Of a stretch of 64,000 bases of DNA, positions 16,593-25,904 are shown in pieces. Source of the stretch: Brevinematales bacterium (lineage in GTDB: Bacteria > Spirochaetota > Brevinematia > Brevinematales > GWF1-51-8); assembly GCA_013177895.1 (NCBI GenBank), contig JABLXV010000032.1, positions 1-64,000 of the forward strand. Reading direction: 5' to 3'. The notes under the pieces are model-generated. The model worked only from the letters and a program-made list of their open reading frames with translations. It made no database searches and was not told the DNA's origin. Within the stretch, counting starts at the first letter, position 1. The number at the start of each line of letters is the position of its first letter. The translations under genes were made by a program, and so were the position numbers.

Positions 16593-16622
16593 TTGGAACT
16601 ATAACTAAAAATAGGGTAAAAT
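16593..16622 (+). promoter_or_regulatory. Likely sigma-70 promoter of cca
   Basis: TTGGAA (4/6) and TAAAAT (5/6) are 18 bases apart, about 27 bases ahead of the start codon. Confidence 0.42.
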
Positions 16623-16648
16623 AATAGACAAATTTTTTGGGATGGGAA

Positions 16649-18106
16649 ATGCACGATTCGAACGGCCTCTCTTTATTTTCATCACCACCGCCCTCCGATC
16701 TGAAGTTCATCGTCGAAACCCTGAAAAACGCGGGCTTCGAGGCTTATCTCGTCGGCGGAGCGGTCAGGGATTTAATTCACCGGCAGGTGTATCATATCGA
16801 GCAAATCCCCGGGATGGATTTCGATTTCGCTACCGACGCCGCCCCCCAGAAAGTGATCGCGGTATTTTCCGGCAAACGGATTTTTACTATTCCCACCGGG
16901 CTCCAGCACGGCACGGTTACGGTCGTCCTCAACGGTAAAAACTACGAGATCACTACCTACCGTATCGACGGGGCTTATGCCGACGGGCGTCATCCCGATC
17001 ATGTGCAATTCTCCTCGTCGCTGGAGGAAGACCTCGCGCGCCGCGACTTCACGGTCAACGCTATCGCTTACGATATCCTCGAATCCCGTATCGTCGATCC
17101 GTTCGGAGGAACAGACGATATCCGCGCAAAGGTCATCCGCACGGTCGGCGACCCGGAGGCGCGTTTCTCCGAGGACGCGCTCCGCCTGATGCGCGCGTGC
17201 CGGATCGCGGCATATATGGGCTATACTATCGACGAGCGCACGCTGAACGCCGTCCGCGATTGCGCGCCCAATATCAAGAAAGTTTCGCCGGAGCGGATAC
17301 AGGAGGAGCTGATCAAGCTGATGAAGGCCGATACTCCCTCCACCGGACTGGAGTACCTCCGCGATACCGGGCTTCTCAGGCTGATACTGCCCGAGCTGAC
17401 CGAGGGCGCAGACGTCGACCAGAACGAGTACCACCTCTACGACGTGTACCGTCATAATATATACGCGTGCGACGCCGTGCCTAAGGAGAAGCCTCTCCTC
17501 CGTATCGCGGCGCTCTTCCACGATATCGGCAAACCCCGTTCCAAGGACTACGCGCTTCGTATCGGTAACGGCAACGTGTTCTATAACCATGAAATCATCG
17601 GCGCGAAAATGGCGCATCATATCCTGAAACGCCTGCGCTTCTCCAATCACGCGTCGGCATATATCACCGATATGGTGAAGAATCATATGTTCTATTATAC
17701 CGAGGAGTGGACGGACGGCGCGGTCAGGAGATTTCTGCGGAAGATTAACGGCGACCCCGAACTCCTGAACGACCTGTTCCTGCTGCGGAAGGCCGACCGT
17801 ACCGCGAGCGGAGTGCGCAAGGGCGATACAAGTATCCTCGAACGTTTCCGCCGCCGTATCGAGGAAATCATGCAGAAGGATAACGCCCTCAAAGTTACCG
17901 ACCTCGCGGTGGACGGATACGCTATTATGGAGAGTTTTAAAATCAAGCCGGGTAAGATTATCGGCGAACTGCTGAACCATATGCTGGAAAAAGTGCTCGA
18001 TAATCCCGAACTGAATACGCGCGAGGAACTCCTGAAGATCGGCGGGGAATATCTCGAGCATCCCCCGCAGGCCTCGCCCCATGATGAAGTTGAAATACTT
18101 ATATAG
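16649..18106 (+). CDS. cca: CCA-adding tRNA nucleotidyltransferase with HD domain
   Basis: A 485-residue class II nucleotidyltransferase. The head has LVGGAVRD, a catalytic acidic pair in MDFDFAT, and RRDFTVNAIAYD. The neck and body follow (FSEDALRLMRACRIA, a conserved signature), and the C-terminal half has an HD phosphohydrolase domain with ALFHDIGKPRSKD. It adds or repairs the 3' CCA of tRNAs, and the tRNA-Leu in this window indeed lacks an encoded CCA. The nearest ATG preceded by GGGATGGGAA was taken as the start. About 13 extra residues separate GGAVRD from the catalytic pair compared with the usual spacing. Confidence 0.92.
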   Translation: MHDSNGLSLFSSPPPSDLKFIVETLKNAGFEAYLVGGAVRDLIHRQVYHIEQIPGMDFDFATDAAPQKVIAVFSGKRIFTIPTGLQHGTVTVVLNGKNYEITTYRIDGAYADGRHPDHVQFSSSLEEDLARRDFTVNAIAYDILESRIVDPFGGTDDIRAKVIRTVGDPEARFSEDALRLMRACRIAAYMGYTIDERTLNAVRDCAPNIKKVSPERIQEELIKLMKADTPSTGLEYLRDTGLLRLILPELTEGADVDQNEYHLYDVYRHNIYACDAVPKEKPLLRIAALFHDIGKPRSKDYALRIGNGNVFYNHEIIGAKMAHHILKRLRFSNHASAYITDMVKNHMFYYTEEWTDGAVRRFLRKINGDPELLNDLFLLRKADRTASGVRKGDTSILERFRRRIEEIMQKDNALKVTDLAVDGYAIMESFKIKPGKIIGELLNHMLEKVLDNPELNTREELLKIGGEYLEHPPQASPHDEVEILI

Positions 18107-18115
18107 AGGAAACCA

Positions 18116-18682
18116 ATGAAAATGTATCTGCGAATGACTTTTATAATAGCGGCCGCCATTTTTATGGGATGTACGGTCGAGGAACCCAAGTGGGTGGGAT
18201 GGATGCGCGAACTGCAAACGACTATCGACGAGTACGGGGCTACCGCGAGCGCGCACCCGGAGGTTCTGCTCCCGGGGACGGTTTCCACCAATTCCGGCAA
18301 TGCCGCCAAAAAGCTGAATACCCTCCGCGAGAAAATCCTGAAGATGCTCGCGGAGTACGACGATGTTATTAAGACGGTTTCCCCCGATCAGCAGGAGAAA
18401 TTCAAAAACGGGTACGACCTCATGGCGCTGAGCGCGGAGAACACGTTATATCCGTGGCGGCGGTGGCTATCGTATTATAGTAAGATCACCTATGCGGTGG
18501 TCGCTACGGCGAATCATCCTGAAATACAAGACCAGTTCGACGCGGCATACCAGGAATGGAATTACCTCGAAGGGGTGATTGCCTCTATCGAACAGACCAT
18601 CCCCGCGGTCGATAAACCGTTCTTTCTCGCATCGGTTCAATCCAATCGCGATGCGGTAAAAGCCACTATCAAGAAGAAATGA
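18116..18682 (+). CDS. Predicted lipoprotein, unknown function
   Basis: A 188-residue protein with a basic start, a short hydrophobic stretch and a cysteine after FMG (AAAIFMGC), a relaxed lipobox like those accepted in spirochaetes. The mature part is helical and soluble with no domain that I recognise. GAGGAAA precedes the ATG, and the gene begins nine bases after cca, so it probably shares that transcript. Confidence 0.72.
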   Translation: MKMYLRMTFIIAAAIFMGCTVEEPKWVGWMRELQTTIDEYGATASAHPEVLLPGTVSTNSGNAAKKLNTLREKILKMLAEYDDVIKTVSPDQQEKFKNGYDLMALSAENTLYPWRRWLSYYSKITYAVVATANHPEIQDQFDAAYQEWNYLEGVIASIEQTIPAVDKPFFLASVQSNRDAVKATIKKK

Positions 18683-18699
18683 TTTTATCATTGTTTTTT
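18678..18699 (+). terminator. Weak terminator after the lipoprotein gene
   Basis: AATGAT, overlapping the stop codon, pairs with ATCATT, and six T residues follow. The stem is short and AT-only. Confidence 0.4.
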
Positions 18700-18740
18700 G
18701 TTAAAAATGACGATATATTAATATAACGAAGGAGGATGAG

Positions 18741-19505
18741 ATGAAGAAGCGGAATGTAATCGTAAAAATATTCATGATTCTCACGGTCAGTTTCGGGATA
18801 CTCTATGCGAGCGAATTAAAGGATATAACTTCCAACGATCTCGCAAAAAAAAGAAACACCCTCGAGGGTACTTTGGAATTAATCACCACCCTCCAGGCTA
18901 AACTCAAAGCAGAGCCCAACTCCTATGACGCATCGTGGCAGTATGCCGCAATATGCTATTTCTATGGGGATTATTATTTAAAAGACAATGAAAAAGATAA
19001 AAAAAAGAAATATTTCACTTTGTGTAAAGACGCGGCGGAAAACGCCGTTAAATTGAATCCCAAGGGCGCAGACGGGCATTACTGGCTCGGTATCGGTTTG
19101 GGGATGTCCGATGCGAACGGGATACTGGACAGTCTCTTTTTCGCCGACGATGTCGCGAACGAGATGACCAAAGTAATCGAGATGAATCCCGCCTACTTCC
19201 GCGGTACCCCGTGGATGGTGCGCGCCTCGGTATACGCGTTCGCTCCCGGATGGCCGCTGAGTGTCGGTGATACCGCAAAGGCCTATGCCGACGTCAAGAT
19301 GGCGTTTAAGTACGGCGCAGACTACCGGGTGATGTACGTGCTTTATTGCAGAATACTGATACACAATTCCAAGTGGCCGGAGGCGATGAAGATTATCGAA
19401 AAGGGACTCGCGCTCCCATACGATAAGAATATTCCGGTCGAGGAAGACGCCGCTATCGCAAAGCTAAAAGACTATAAAATACAGGTACAAAAAGAATTAA
19501 AATAA
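18741..19505 (+). CDS. Secreted TPR-like protein
   Basis: A 254-residue protein with a signal peptide (IFMILTVSFGILYAS) and TPR-like helices (ENAVKLNPKGADGHYWLGIG). The arrangement, including LDSLFFADDVANEMTKVIEM, resembles a group of periplasmic TPR proteins distantly related to TRAP-transporter T components. No transporter gene is adjacent, so substrate capture is not implied. AAGGAGG precedes the start. Confidence 0.72.
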   Translation: MKKRNVIVKIFMILTVSFGILYASELKDITSNDLAKKRNTLEGTLELITTLQAKLKAEPNSYDASWQYAAICYFYGDYYLKDNEKDKKKKYFTLCKDAAENAVKLNPKGADGHYWLGIGLGMSDANGILDSLFFADDVANEMTKVIEMNPAYFRGTPWMVRASVYAFAPGWPLSVGDTAKAYADVKMAFKYGADYRVMYVLYCRILIHNSKWPEAMKIIEKGLALPYDKNIPVEEDAAIAKLKDYKIQVQKELK

Positions 19506-19517
19506 TTTCCCTCTTTC

Positions 19518-19546
19518 TTGCGTAATCGGGCTTTCATTGCTACAAT
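19518..19546 (+). promoter_or_regulatory. Sigma-70 promoter of the FlgM-like gene
   Basis: TTGCGT (3/6) and TACAAT (5/6) are 17 bases apart, 34 bases before the GTG start. Confidence 0.45.
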
Positions 19547-19580
19547 ATAGAAGGGAGGAAATATTTAGGGTATAAGGTTT

Positions 19581-19736
19581 GTGGAAAAAAATAACAAAAA
19601 CAGCGACTTAACGGAAGAAAAGATCCGTTTACTGCGTGAGCGTTTAACGGATGAAAATTATATAAAAGGGGCTATTGAAAAAATAGCCGAAGATGTAAGT
19701 TCGGTAATTGTCCGGGATTCGAAGCCCAGGAAATAA
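19581..19736 (+). CDS. 51-residue FlgM-like anti-sigma peptide
   Basis: A GTG-started frame of 51 codons, limited upstream by an in-frame stop 13 bases before the GTG. The segment KIRLLRERLTDENYIKGAIE followed by KIAEDV matches the pattern of the C-terminal sigma-28-binding helices of FlgM, including the tyrosine in the turn. Full-length FlgM is roughly 90-100 residues; here the flexible N-terminal half is missing. If functional it would hold the flagellar sigma factor until hook completion. The ribosome site (TAAGG) is close and modest. The resemblance was judged by eye. Confidence 0.5.
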   Translation: MEKNNKNSDLTEEKIRLLRERLTDENYIKGAIEKIAEDVSSVIVRDSKPRK

Positions 19737-19817
19737 GCCGTCGACTATTCTTTCAATCAACAAAACTTTTTTTCTTCCGATAATAAAATATAGTTACCGT
19801 ATCAGGGGGCTTTTGCG

Positions 19818-20891
19818 GTGGGGGAATTTTTCCAGAATCTATCGCGGGTATTAATCAGACTCGATCTCATGAATAATCCGTACTTCCAGTTCTTTATAGT
19901 AATCGTAGTCGCTCTAATAGCGAGCAAGATTCTTGAAGGGACGGTCGCCGCGAAGAAGGATGAAACCTTTAAGGAGAATCCGGTATTCCGCGAACTGGTG
20001 GGGGGATATCTCACCCGGAATCTTTTAATAATATGGTTTCTCATAGGACTGTTGTTCGCGTTCGATTTACTACAGCTGGACTTCCGGTGGATGAATTCGA
20101 TACAGTCGATCATTATCACCGTAGTACTGACGATCTGTTTTTTCCTCGCGAAAAAACTCATCAAGTCGATTTCGATTACCCTGCACGACAGTAAATCGAA
20201 GGCCACCAAAAGATTATTTCAGAATAAAAATATTATTAATCTGTTCAAACGGTTTTTAGAAGTGACGATGTTTATCCTGTTCGCGACCCTGATACTGGGG
20301 AGTTGGGGCATACAGGTCGCCCCTATCCTCGCGGGTCTGGGAATAGCGGGTATCGCGGTCGGATTGGCTCTGCAGGATTCGCTCGGACATATTTTCGGCG
20401 GCGTTTCCCTGATACTGGACAACACCTACAACGAAGGGGATTTCGTCGAGCTGGAAAACGGCCATATCGGGACGATTTATTCCATCGGATACCGCAGCTC
20501 CAAGATACTGACGCCCAGCAATGAAATCATCATCGTCCCGAACGGGGAATTTGCCAAGATGATGGTGAAGAACCTCTCGCGCCCCTCGCGTCTGTACCGT
20601 CTGAACCTTATCATTAACGCGGCGTATGGGAGCAGCCCCGAACATGTAAAAAAGGTGATATTATCGACTGCACTGGACACCGAGGGAGTTCTCGACGATC
20701 CCGAGGCGGTGGTGTTTTTTGAAAAGATGGACGCGTATTCGCTGAATTTCAGGCTGATAGTTTCAATCCAGAACCCGTTGGAACGACTGGTTGTTACCGA
20801 TAGAATTTTAACCCGGATTACGGACATGTTTAAAAAGGAAAAGATACAAATACCGTTCCCGACTACTACAGTTCATATAGAAAAACAATAG
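19818..20891 (+). CDS. MscS-family mechanosensitive channel
   Basis: A 357-residue protein with three to four membrane helices and the MscS pore and beta domain (GLGIAGIAVGLALQDSLGHI, then NEGDFVELENGHIGTIYSIG). The pore helix is rich in Gly and Ala as the family requires. It should open under membrane tension and release solutes during hypo-osmotic shock. GTG is taken as the start because AGGGGG precedes it; an ATG 51 bases later is the alternative. Confidence 0.9.
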   Translation: MGEFFQNLSRVLIRLDLMNNPYFQFFIVIVVALIASKILEGTVAAKKDETFKENPVFRELVGGYLTRNLLIIWFLIGLLFAFDLLQLDFRWMNSIQSIIITVVLTICFFLAKKLIKSISITLHDSKSKATKRLFQNKNIINLFKRFLEVTMFILFATLILGSWGIQVAPILAGLGIAGIAVGLALQDSLGHIFGGVSLILDNTYNEGDFVELENGHIGTIYSIGYRSSKILTPSNEIIIVPNGEFAKMMVKNLSRPSRLYRLNLIINAAYGSSPEHVKKVILSTALDTEGVLDDPEAVVFFEKMDAYSLNFRLIVSIQNPLERLVVTDRILTRITDMFKKEKIQIPFPTTTVHIEKQ

Positions 20892-20904
20892 GGGATATAA
20901 AGTT

Positions 20905-22992
20905 ATGCGTAAACTATGGACCAAACAGGTGATTATTAACCTCGCCATCGTCATTTCCGTTTTTATCGGATTCGTACTTTTAGACATTAATCTCAGTAAG
21001 GCCAGCCCCAACCCGCCGCAGACGACCAACGCCCTGCCCGCTGCTGTAGTTGCCGACGCCGGCTCCCCGGAGTACAACTTCAAGAAAATCCCGCCGTTCG
21101 ACTGGAACAAGGAGTATTATGTCGATCATAATATCCTGAACACCCAGACGAATTTCGAGAACGTGAAGGTGAATTCCAACGAGACTAAGACGCTCGCGTT
21201 TTACTCTTACCGGAAGGCGTACTACCGTTTCGAGGTGGAGAAGTTTATACTGAAGGGTAAAATCGATATCAAGCGGGTATATATTGTTATCACTAAGGAC
21301 GGCAAAACGGTCAATCCTTATCTCGCCGCGCCCGAGGTGCGTTTCTGGAAGGAAGGTAATGACCTGGTGGCATACTGGTTCGCCGACTGGAAAACCCCCA
21401 CCGGGAAATACGAAGCCGTGCTTCATTACGACGGGAAACCTGTCCTATCCAAGCAATTTCAGGTAATCAGCCGCCCTCCCTATAAATTCAACCGTACTAT
21501 GAATTTCCTGACGCTCGAGTCGAATATCCCGATCTATAAATCCAGTAAGTATAATCATCTCGACGAGAAGGTCGGGTTCAAGGACCTCGTGCTGGACTGG
21601 ATGAATTTCGGCGACCTCGACGGGTTCCTGATCCTTTCCGGCGAGACGGCGGGCTTCCCGAATAACGGTGTTACCCCCGAGAAGCCGTGGGAAAAATCCC
21701 CCCTCCTCAACCTCAAGGAACTCGGTACCGCCGTGCATGACGACGGTAAACTGGTCGGGGCTTATATTATGTGCTTCTACACCCCGGAGAACGGCTTCAA
21801 GAAGGCGGGGTATGCCCCGGCAAAGGGCGTAACCTACGACCAGAACGGCCAACTGGTGGTGCGGACATGGAAATTTACGTCATTTAAAGACCCCAAGCGT
21901 TATAAGGATATTGTCGAGCTCGCCGCCTATTTCAACACTTTGCCGTATGTGGATATGATCGGCTTCGATTTCATCCGTTTCGGCGAAAATGTGGGGTACG
22001 AGAATGCCGACGAATTCGTCCGCCAGATGAATATCCCCGTTCCGGTTGCGTGGGTTTATATGACCGAAGACCAGCAGGCGTTATGGCTGGGCGGGATGCT
22101 GAAAAAGAAGGGGAATATCAAGAAACAGTGGCAGCTTTGGAAGGCGCACAAGACAGCGGAATTTATTTATAAAGTCCGCACTGAGGCGCAGCTCACCAAG
22201 CCGGTATGGGCGTTCACACTCGGGTGGGAGCACGGCGAGGAGCACGGGCAGGATCCCGCGCTTCTGATGGATGCCGGCCTGATCGCGGATTTCCCGATGC
22301 TGTATGAGGCTACTCCCGACCAATTCGCGGGGTTGACCGTCAGTTGGAAGAAATACCTCAAGAAAGAGACCCTGAATTATATCCCCGGCAATCAGATCGA
22401 CGCGAAACTGATGAAATCGGTGAAGGGATTGAACCCCATCGAGGAATACTATTACCGGCTGTCGAGCGCAGTAGATTTCGCGGAGTACCAGTCGAAAGGA
22501 GTCTTTATCCATGACATCGCGCGCGCGTTCTGGGGAAGGACGGGAGGATACTCCTATCACGAATGGCTGAACGCGGGATTGTCCGCGGCAAGCTACCTCC
22601 GCTGGAAAAAAGAGGAAATCCCGTTCATGGTAACTATCGATAAGAAGGATTTCCCCGGCGCGAAGGCCGCGGGCAGTATTACAGTCCCGGTGACCGTGCA
22701 TTTTACCCCGTCGAAAATGAATCAGATTATCGGTAAAAAGTTTATTCTCGGCGGAGCGGGAATTTCTTTTACTCAAAAATTTGACATTACCTCGAAAACC
22801 AATGTAACATTATATATCAAAATAAATCCCAATCAGTCAGGAGCATATTATTTCGCGGTAAAGGGTATGATTCAAGGATATCCTTCCTTCTTTACATTTC
22901 GGTATCTCAACTTTAACGCAGTTCCTGCGGTTCCTGCAAAGGTTGCCGTATCGAAACCGGATAAAAAGATCGCACCCAAACAAAAGAAATAA
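20905..22992 (+). CDS. Exported barrel-type protein, possible glycoside hydrolase
   Basis: A 695-residue protein with one N-terminal hydrophobic segment (IINLAIVISVFIGFVLLDIN), so it is anchored or secreted. A beta-rich domain occupies about residues 50-190. From about 230 to 560 a TIM-barrel-like region has features of the GHL/DUF4015 kind: VDMIGFDFIRFGENVGY, WAFTLGWEHGEE and DIARAFWGRTGGYSYHEW. A C-terminal beta domain and a lysine/proline tail close it. The likely action is on an external polysaccharide, but the catalytic residues cannot be fixed. It follows the MscS gene by 13 bases. Confidence 0.62.
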   Translation: MRKLWTKQVIINLAIVISVFIGFVLLDINLSKASPNPPQTTNALPAAVVADAGSPEYNFKKIPPFDWNKEYYVDHNILNTQTNFENVKVNSNETKTLAFYSYRKAYYRFEVEKFILKGKIDIKRVYIVITKDGKTVNPYLAAPEVRFWKEGNDLVAYWFADWKTPTGKYEAVLHYDGKPVLSKQFQVISRPPYKFNRTMNFLTLESNIPIYKSSKYNHLDEKVGFKDLVLDWMNFGDLDGFLILSGETAGFPNNGVTPEKPWEKSPLLNLKELGTAVHDDGKLVGAYIMCFYTPENGFKKAGYAPAKGVTYDQNGQLVVRTWKFTSFKDPKRYKDIVELAAYFNTLPYVDMIGFDFIRFGENVGYENADEFVRQMNIPVPVAWVYMTEDQQALWLGGMLKKKGNIKKQWQLWKAHKTAEFIYKVRTEAQLTKPVWAFTLGWEHGEEHGQDPALLMDAGLIADFPMLYEATPDQFAGLTVSWKKYLKKETLNYIPGNQIDAKLMKSVKGLNPIEEYYYRLSSAVDFAEYQSKGVFIHDIARAFWGRTGGYSYHEWLNAGLSAASYLRWKKEEIPFMVTIDKKDFPGAKAAGSITVPVTVHFTPSKMNQIIGKKFILGGAGISFTQKFDITSKTNVTLYIKINPNQSGAYYFAVKGMIQGYPSFFTFRYLNFNAVPAVPAKVAVSKPDKKIAPKQKK

Positions 22993-23122
22993 CGATTTGA
23001 ACGGATATGGGATTGTTTTGGCGATATTACTCACCTTCGATTCGCTTTATAGAATGCCTAAGGGGAAATCTATCCATTGGGAAAACTCTTACCCGTTATC
23101 ATTCTCAAATAAATGTTTTTAT

Positions 23123-23150
23123 CAAGGAACGGAAGGTTTCCTTGTTTAAT
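23123..23150 (+). promoter_or_regulatory. Hairpin in the rho leader
   Basis: CAAGGAA pairs with TTCCTTG and is followed by TTTAATAAT, 20 bases ahead of the rho start codon. It might be a weak terminator or an attenuator for rho, which is autoregulated in other bacteria. Nothing else is visible in the 177-base gap apart from AT-rich sequence. Confidence 0.3.
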
Positions 23151-23169
23151 AATCAAATAGGAGCTACTT

Positions 23170-24783
23170 ATGCCGGTTGGCAAAAGAAAAGTGAAACTTA
23201 AATCGGACGCCGATACCCTGAACGGGAACGGATTTTCCGACAATAATAACGAAAACGGCGGTAATGCGCTCTTCGAGGAGACGCAGGGTCAATATACCCC
23301 TCCTGTGGAGAAAACCCGTTCTTCTGACGACGACGAATTCGACGATACCCCTAAAAATAAACCCAATCCCGAAGAGGATGTATACGTCGGCACGCCTACC
23401 GATGAGATCGCGTTAAGCGCGCAGAAAAAGCCCCACCGTCACGAAACCCACATCCCGGGTCTCCCGTCGGAAGCGGAAGCCAAAGAAATTATCGAAAAAG
23501 TATTCCCCGGCGACAGTAAACTCTCCATCAACGAGCTGAAAAAGCTGTCGATCGTGGGATTATCCATTGTCGCGATGCACCTGAAGCTCGATAACTACGA
23601 GTCGATGCATACCCAGGAATTGATATACAGCATCCTCCGCAAGCACGCCGATAACGGCGGGGTTATCTACGGCGGCGGCACCCTTCAGGTGCTCGAGAAC
23701 GGTTTCGGATTCCTGCGCTCCCAGCGTTATAACTACCTGTCCAGTCCCGACGATATTTATGTTTCGCCGTCGCAGATTTCCCTGTTCCGTCTGCGCACGG
23801 GCGACCATATAGAAGGCCAGATTCGTCCCCCGAAGAAGACCGAAGAAGAAAAGTTTTTTGCGCTTCTCCGCATTGAGCTGATAAACGATCTTTCTACCGA
23901 CGAGTCCCGCAAGCGCACGCTCTTCGATAACCTCACCCCGCTCTTCCCCGACGAGGCCATCAAGCTGGAAGCCGAACCCGAAGAAGTCGCTATGCGCATG
24001 ATGGACTTGTTCACCCCTATCGGTCTCGGACAACGCGGGCTGATCGTTTCCCCCCCGAAAGCGGGAAAGACCGTCCTCCTGAAAAAAATCGCAAACAGTA
24101 TCACACGCAATATGCCCGACGTTAAACTGATCATCTTCCTGGTGGATGAACGCCCCGAGGAAGTCACCGATATGCAGCGTTCCGTAAAGGCCGAGGTCGT
24201 CAGTTCGACGTTCGACGAACCCGCTGTCAAGCATGTCGCCGTCGCCAATATGGTGCATGAGAAGGCCAAACGTCTGGTGGAATGCGGCTATGACGTGGTT
24301 ATCCTGCTCGACTCGATTACCCGACTCGCCCGCGCGTATAATACCTGCGAGCCCCCCAGCGGGCGCGTGCTCTCCGGCGGTCTGGACGCCAACGCCCTGC
24401 ATAAACCGAAAAAATTCTTCGGCGCCGCGCGTAATATCGAAGAAGGCGGAAGCCTCACGATTATCGCGACCGCGCTCATCGATACCGGAAGTAAGATGGA
24501 CGAAGTCATCTACGAGGAATTCAAGGGCACCGGCAATATGGAAATCCACCTCGACCGCAACCTCTCGAATATCCGCGTCTATCCCGCGCTCGACCTGAAA
24601 CTTTCCGGCACCCGCCGCGAGGACTTGCTCCAGTCGGTCTCGGTGCTCGAAAAGGCGCGTATGCTCCGCCGTATTTTCGCGGATATGTCTAACGAGGAAG
24701 TAATCGGCAAGCTCAAACAGGCGCTTTCTAAAACCGCGACCAACGAGGAATTCCTGAACAATATGCAGTACTTCGCTAAATAA
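23170..24783 (+). CDS. rho: Transcription termination factor Rho
   Basis: A 537-residue Rho hexamer subunit. Residues 1-120 are a polar, acidic extension ([20 protein letters not shown]) not found in the short enterobacterial form. An N-terminal helical domain follows, then the OB fold that binds RNA ([19 protein letters not shown]). The ATPase has Walker [14 protein letters not shown] near residue 292 and Walker [12 protein letters not shown] near 376, with arginine-rich C-terminal contacts. It terminates transcription by translocating on nascent RNA. An acetyltransferase and a DUF1349 gene lie downstream and may be co-transcribed. Confidence 0.97.
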   Translation: MPVGKRKVKLKSDADTLNGNGFSDNNNENGGNALFEETQGQYTPPVEKTRSSDDDEFDDTPKNKPNPEEDVYVGTPTDEIALSAQKKPHRHETHIPGLPSEAEAKEIIEKVFPGDSKLSINELKKLSIVGLSIVAMHLKLDNYESMHTQELIYSILRKHADNGGVIYGGGTLQVLENGFGFLRSQRYNYLSSPDDIYVSPSQISLFRLRTGDHIEGQIRPPKKTEEEKFFALLRIELINDLSTDESRKRTLFDNLTPLFPDEAIKLEAEPEEVAMRMMDLFTPIGLGQRGLIVSPPKAGKTVLLKKIANSITRNMPDVKLIIFLVDERPEEVTDMQRSVKAEVVSSTFDEPAVKHVAVANMVHEKAKRLVECGYDVVILLDSITRLARAYNTCEPPSGRVLSGGLDANALHKPKKFFGAARNIEEGGSLTIIATALIDTGSKMDEVIYEEFKGTGNMEIHLDRNLSNIRVYPALDLKLSGTRREDLLQSVSVLEKARMLRRIFADMSNEEVIGKLKQALSKTATNEEFLNNMQYFAK

Positions 24784-24793
24784 GTACATTTCT

Positions 24794-25357
24794 TTGATAC
24801 CGGCCGAAAAAGAAAAAATGCTCGCGGGCGGGCTTTATCACGCTTCCGACCCGCAATTATTGGAAGACAGGGCGCGCGCGCTCCGTTTAACCTATGAATT
24901 CAATCAATCCCATCCCGACGATCTGATAAAACGCGTTCAAATTCTGCGCTCGCTTTTCGGTAAACTCGGCGAGAATTTTGAGATACAACCCTCGTTCCGG
25001 TGCGACTACGGGTACAATATCCATATCGGCGATTATTTCCTTGCGAATTATAACTGCGTCATCCTCGACGTCTGCCGCGTGGATATCGGAAACCGCGTAC
25101 TGTTCGGGCCGGGCGTGCAGATATACACCGCCGCCCACCCGCTCGACCCCGCCCTGCGCGCCTCGTCCATGGAGTTCGGCAAGCCCGTGAAAATCGGGGA
25201 TAACGTCTGGATCGGCGGTGGGGCGATTGTCCTGCCCGGCGTGACTATCGGGGATAACTCCGTGATCGGCGCGGGAAGCGTGGTCGACAGGGATATCCCG
25301 GATAACGTAATCGCCGCCGGGAACCGTTGCAGAGTAATCGGCGAAATAGGAGATTAA
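24794..25357 (+). CDS. Maltose/galactoside-type O-acetyltransferase
   Basis: A 187-residue left-handed beta-helix acetyltransferase of the Maa/LacA/NodL group. The N-terminus has the family motif EKEKMLAGGLYHASDPQL, and the catalytic histidine is in YTAAHPLDP. The hexapeptide turns are clear (IGDNVWIGGGAIVLPGVTIG). It moves an acetyl group from acetyl-CoA to a sugar hydroxyl. I accept a TTG start because it includes the conserved EKEKML segment; the next ATG would cut it, and neither has a good ribosome site. Confidence 0.87.
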   Translation: MIPAEKEKMLAGGLYHASDPQLLEDRARALRLTYEFNQSHPDDLIKRVQILRSLFGKLGENFEIQPSFRCDYGYNIHIGDYFLANYNCVILDVCRVDIGNRVLFGPGVQIYTAAHPLDPALRASSMEFGKPVKIGDNVWIGGGAIVLPGVTIGDNSVIGAGSVVDRDIPDNVIAAGNRCRVIGEIGD

Positions 25358-25358
25358 A

Positions 25359-25895
25359 ATGGAATGGCTGAATCCGCCCGCGCATTTTTCCGGGGATAAC
25401 GGAGTTATCAAGATAACGACGCTTCCGAAGACCGACTTCTGGCGCGTCACGCATTACGATTTTACCAAGCAGAACGCCCATTTCTACCACCGTACTTTCG
25501 AGGGCGATTTCGAGATATCGGTGAAGGTTTCCGGGGCTTACCGCGATAATTACGATCAGGCGGGACTGATGATACTGGCGGACGACCTTAACTGGATCAA
25601 GGCGGGTATCGAATTTACGGACGGGATTCAGAATATCAGCGCGGTGATTACGCGGGAATTCTCGGACTGGTCGGTGCAGGCATTAAATAACGCCCCGGAA
25701 TCGGTATGGTTTCGGATTATCCGCAGGAAAGAATCGGTCGAGGCCGCATATTCTATCGACGGGGAAAACTACTGTCTCTATCGTCTGGGATACCTTTCAC
25801 TCAATCATGCGCTCAAAACGGGTATTTACGCCGCATCGCCGATGGGCGACGGTTTCCCGGTAACATTCGAGCAACTCAGTATTAACCCTTTATAA
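25359..25895 (+). CDS. DUF1349 family protein
   Basis: A 178-residue protein that fits the DUF1349 concanavalin-like beta-sandwich family: [20 protein letters not shown], then [31 protein letters not shown] and [14 protein letters not shown]. It is cytoplasmic by sequence. These proteins probably bind carbohydrates, but no enzymatic role is established for them. It starts one base after the acetyltransferase stop, indicating translational coupling. Confidence 0.85.
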   Translation: MEWLNPPAHFSGDNGVIKITTLPKTDFWRVTHYDFTKQNAHFYHRTFEGDFEISVKVSGAYRDNYDQAGLMILADDLNWIKAGIEFTDGIQNISAVITREFSDWSVQALNNAPESVWFRIIRRKESVEAAYSIDGENYCLYRLGYLSLNHALKTGIYAASPMGDGFPVTFEQLSINPL

Positions 25896-25904
25896 CAGAA
25901 AGAT

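Noticed and set aside
16772-18256. Long minus-strand frame of 494 codons opposite cca
   Set aside because: The plus strand encodes a clear CCA-adding enzyme with all motifs; the opposite frame has no recognisable domain.
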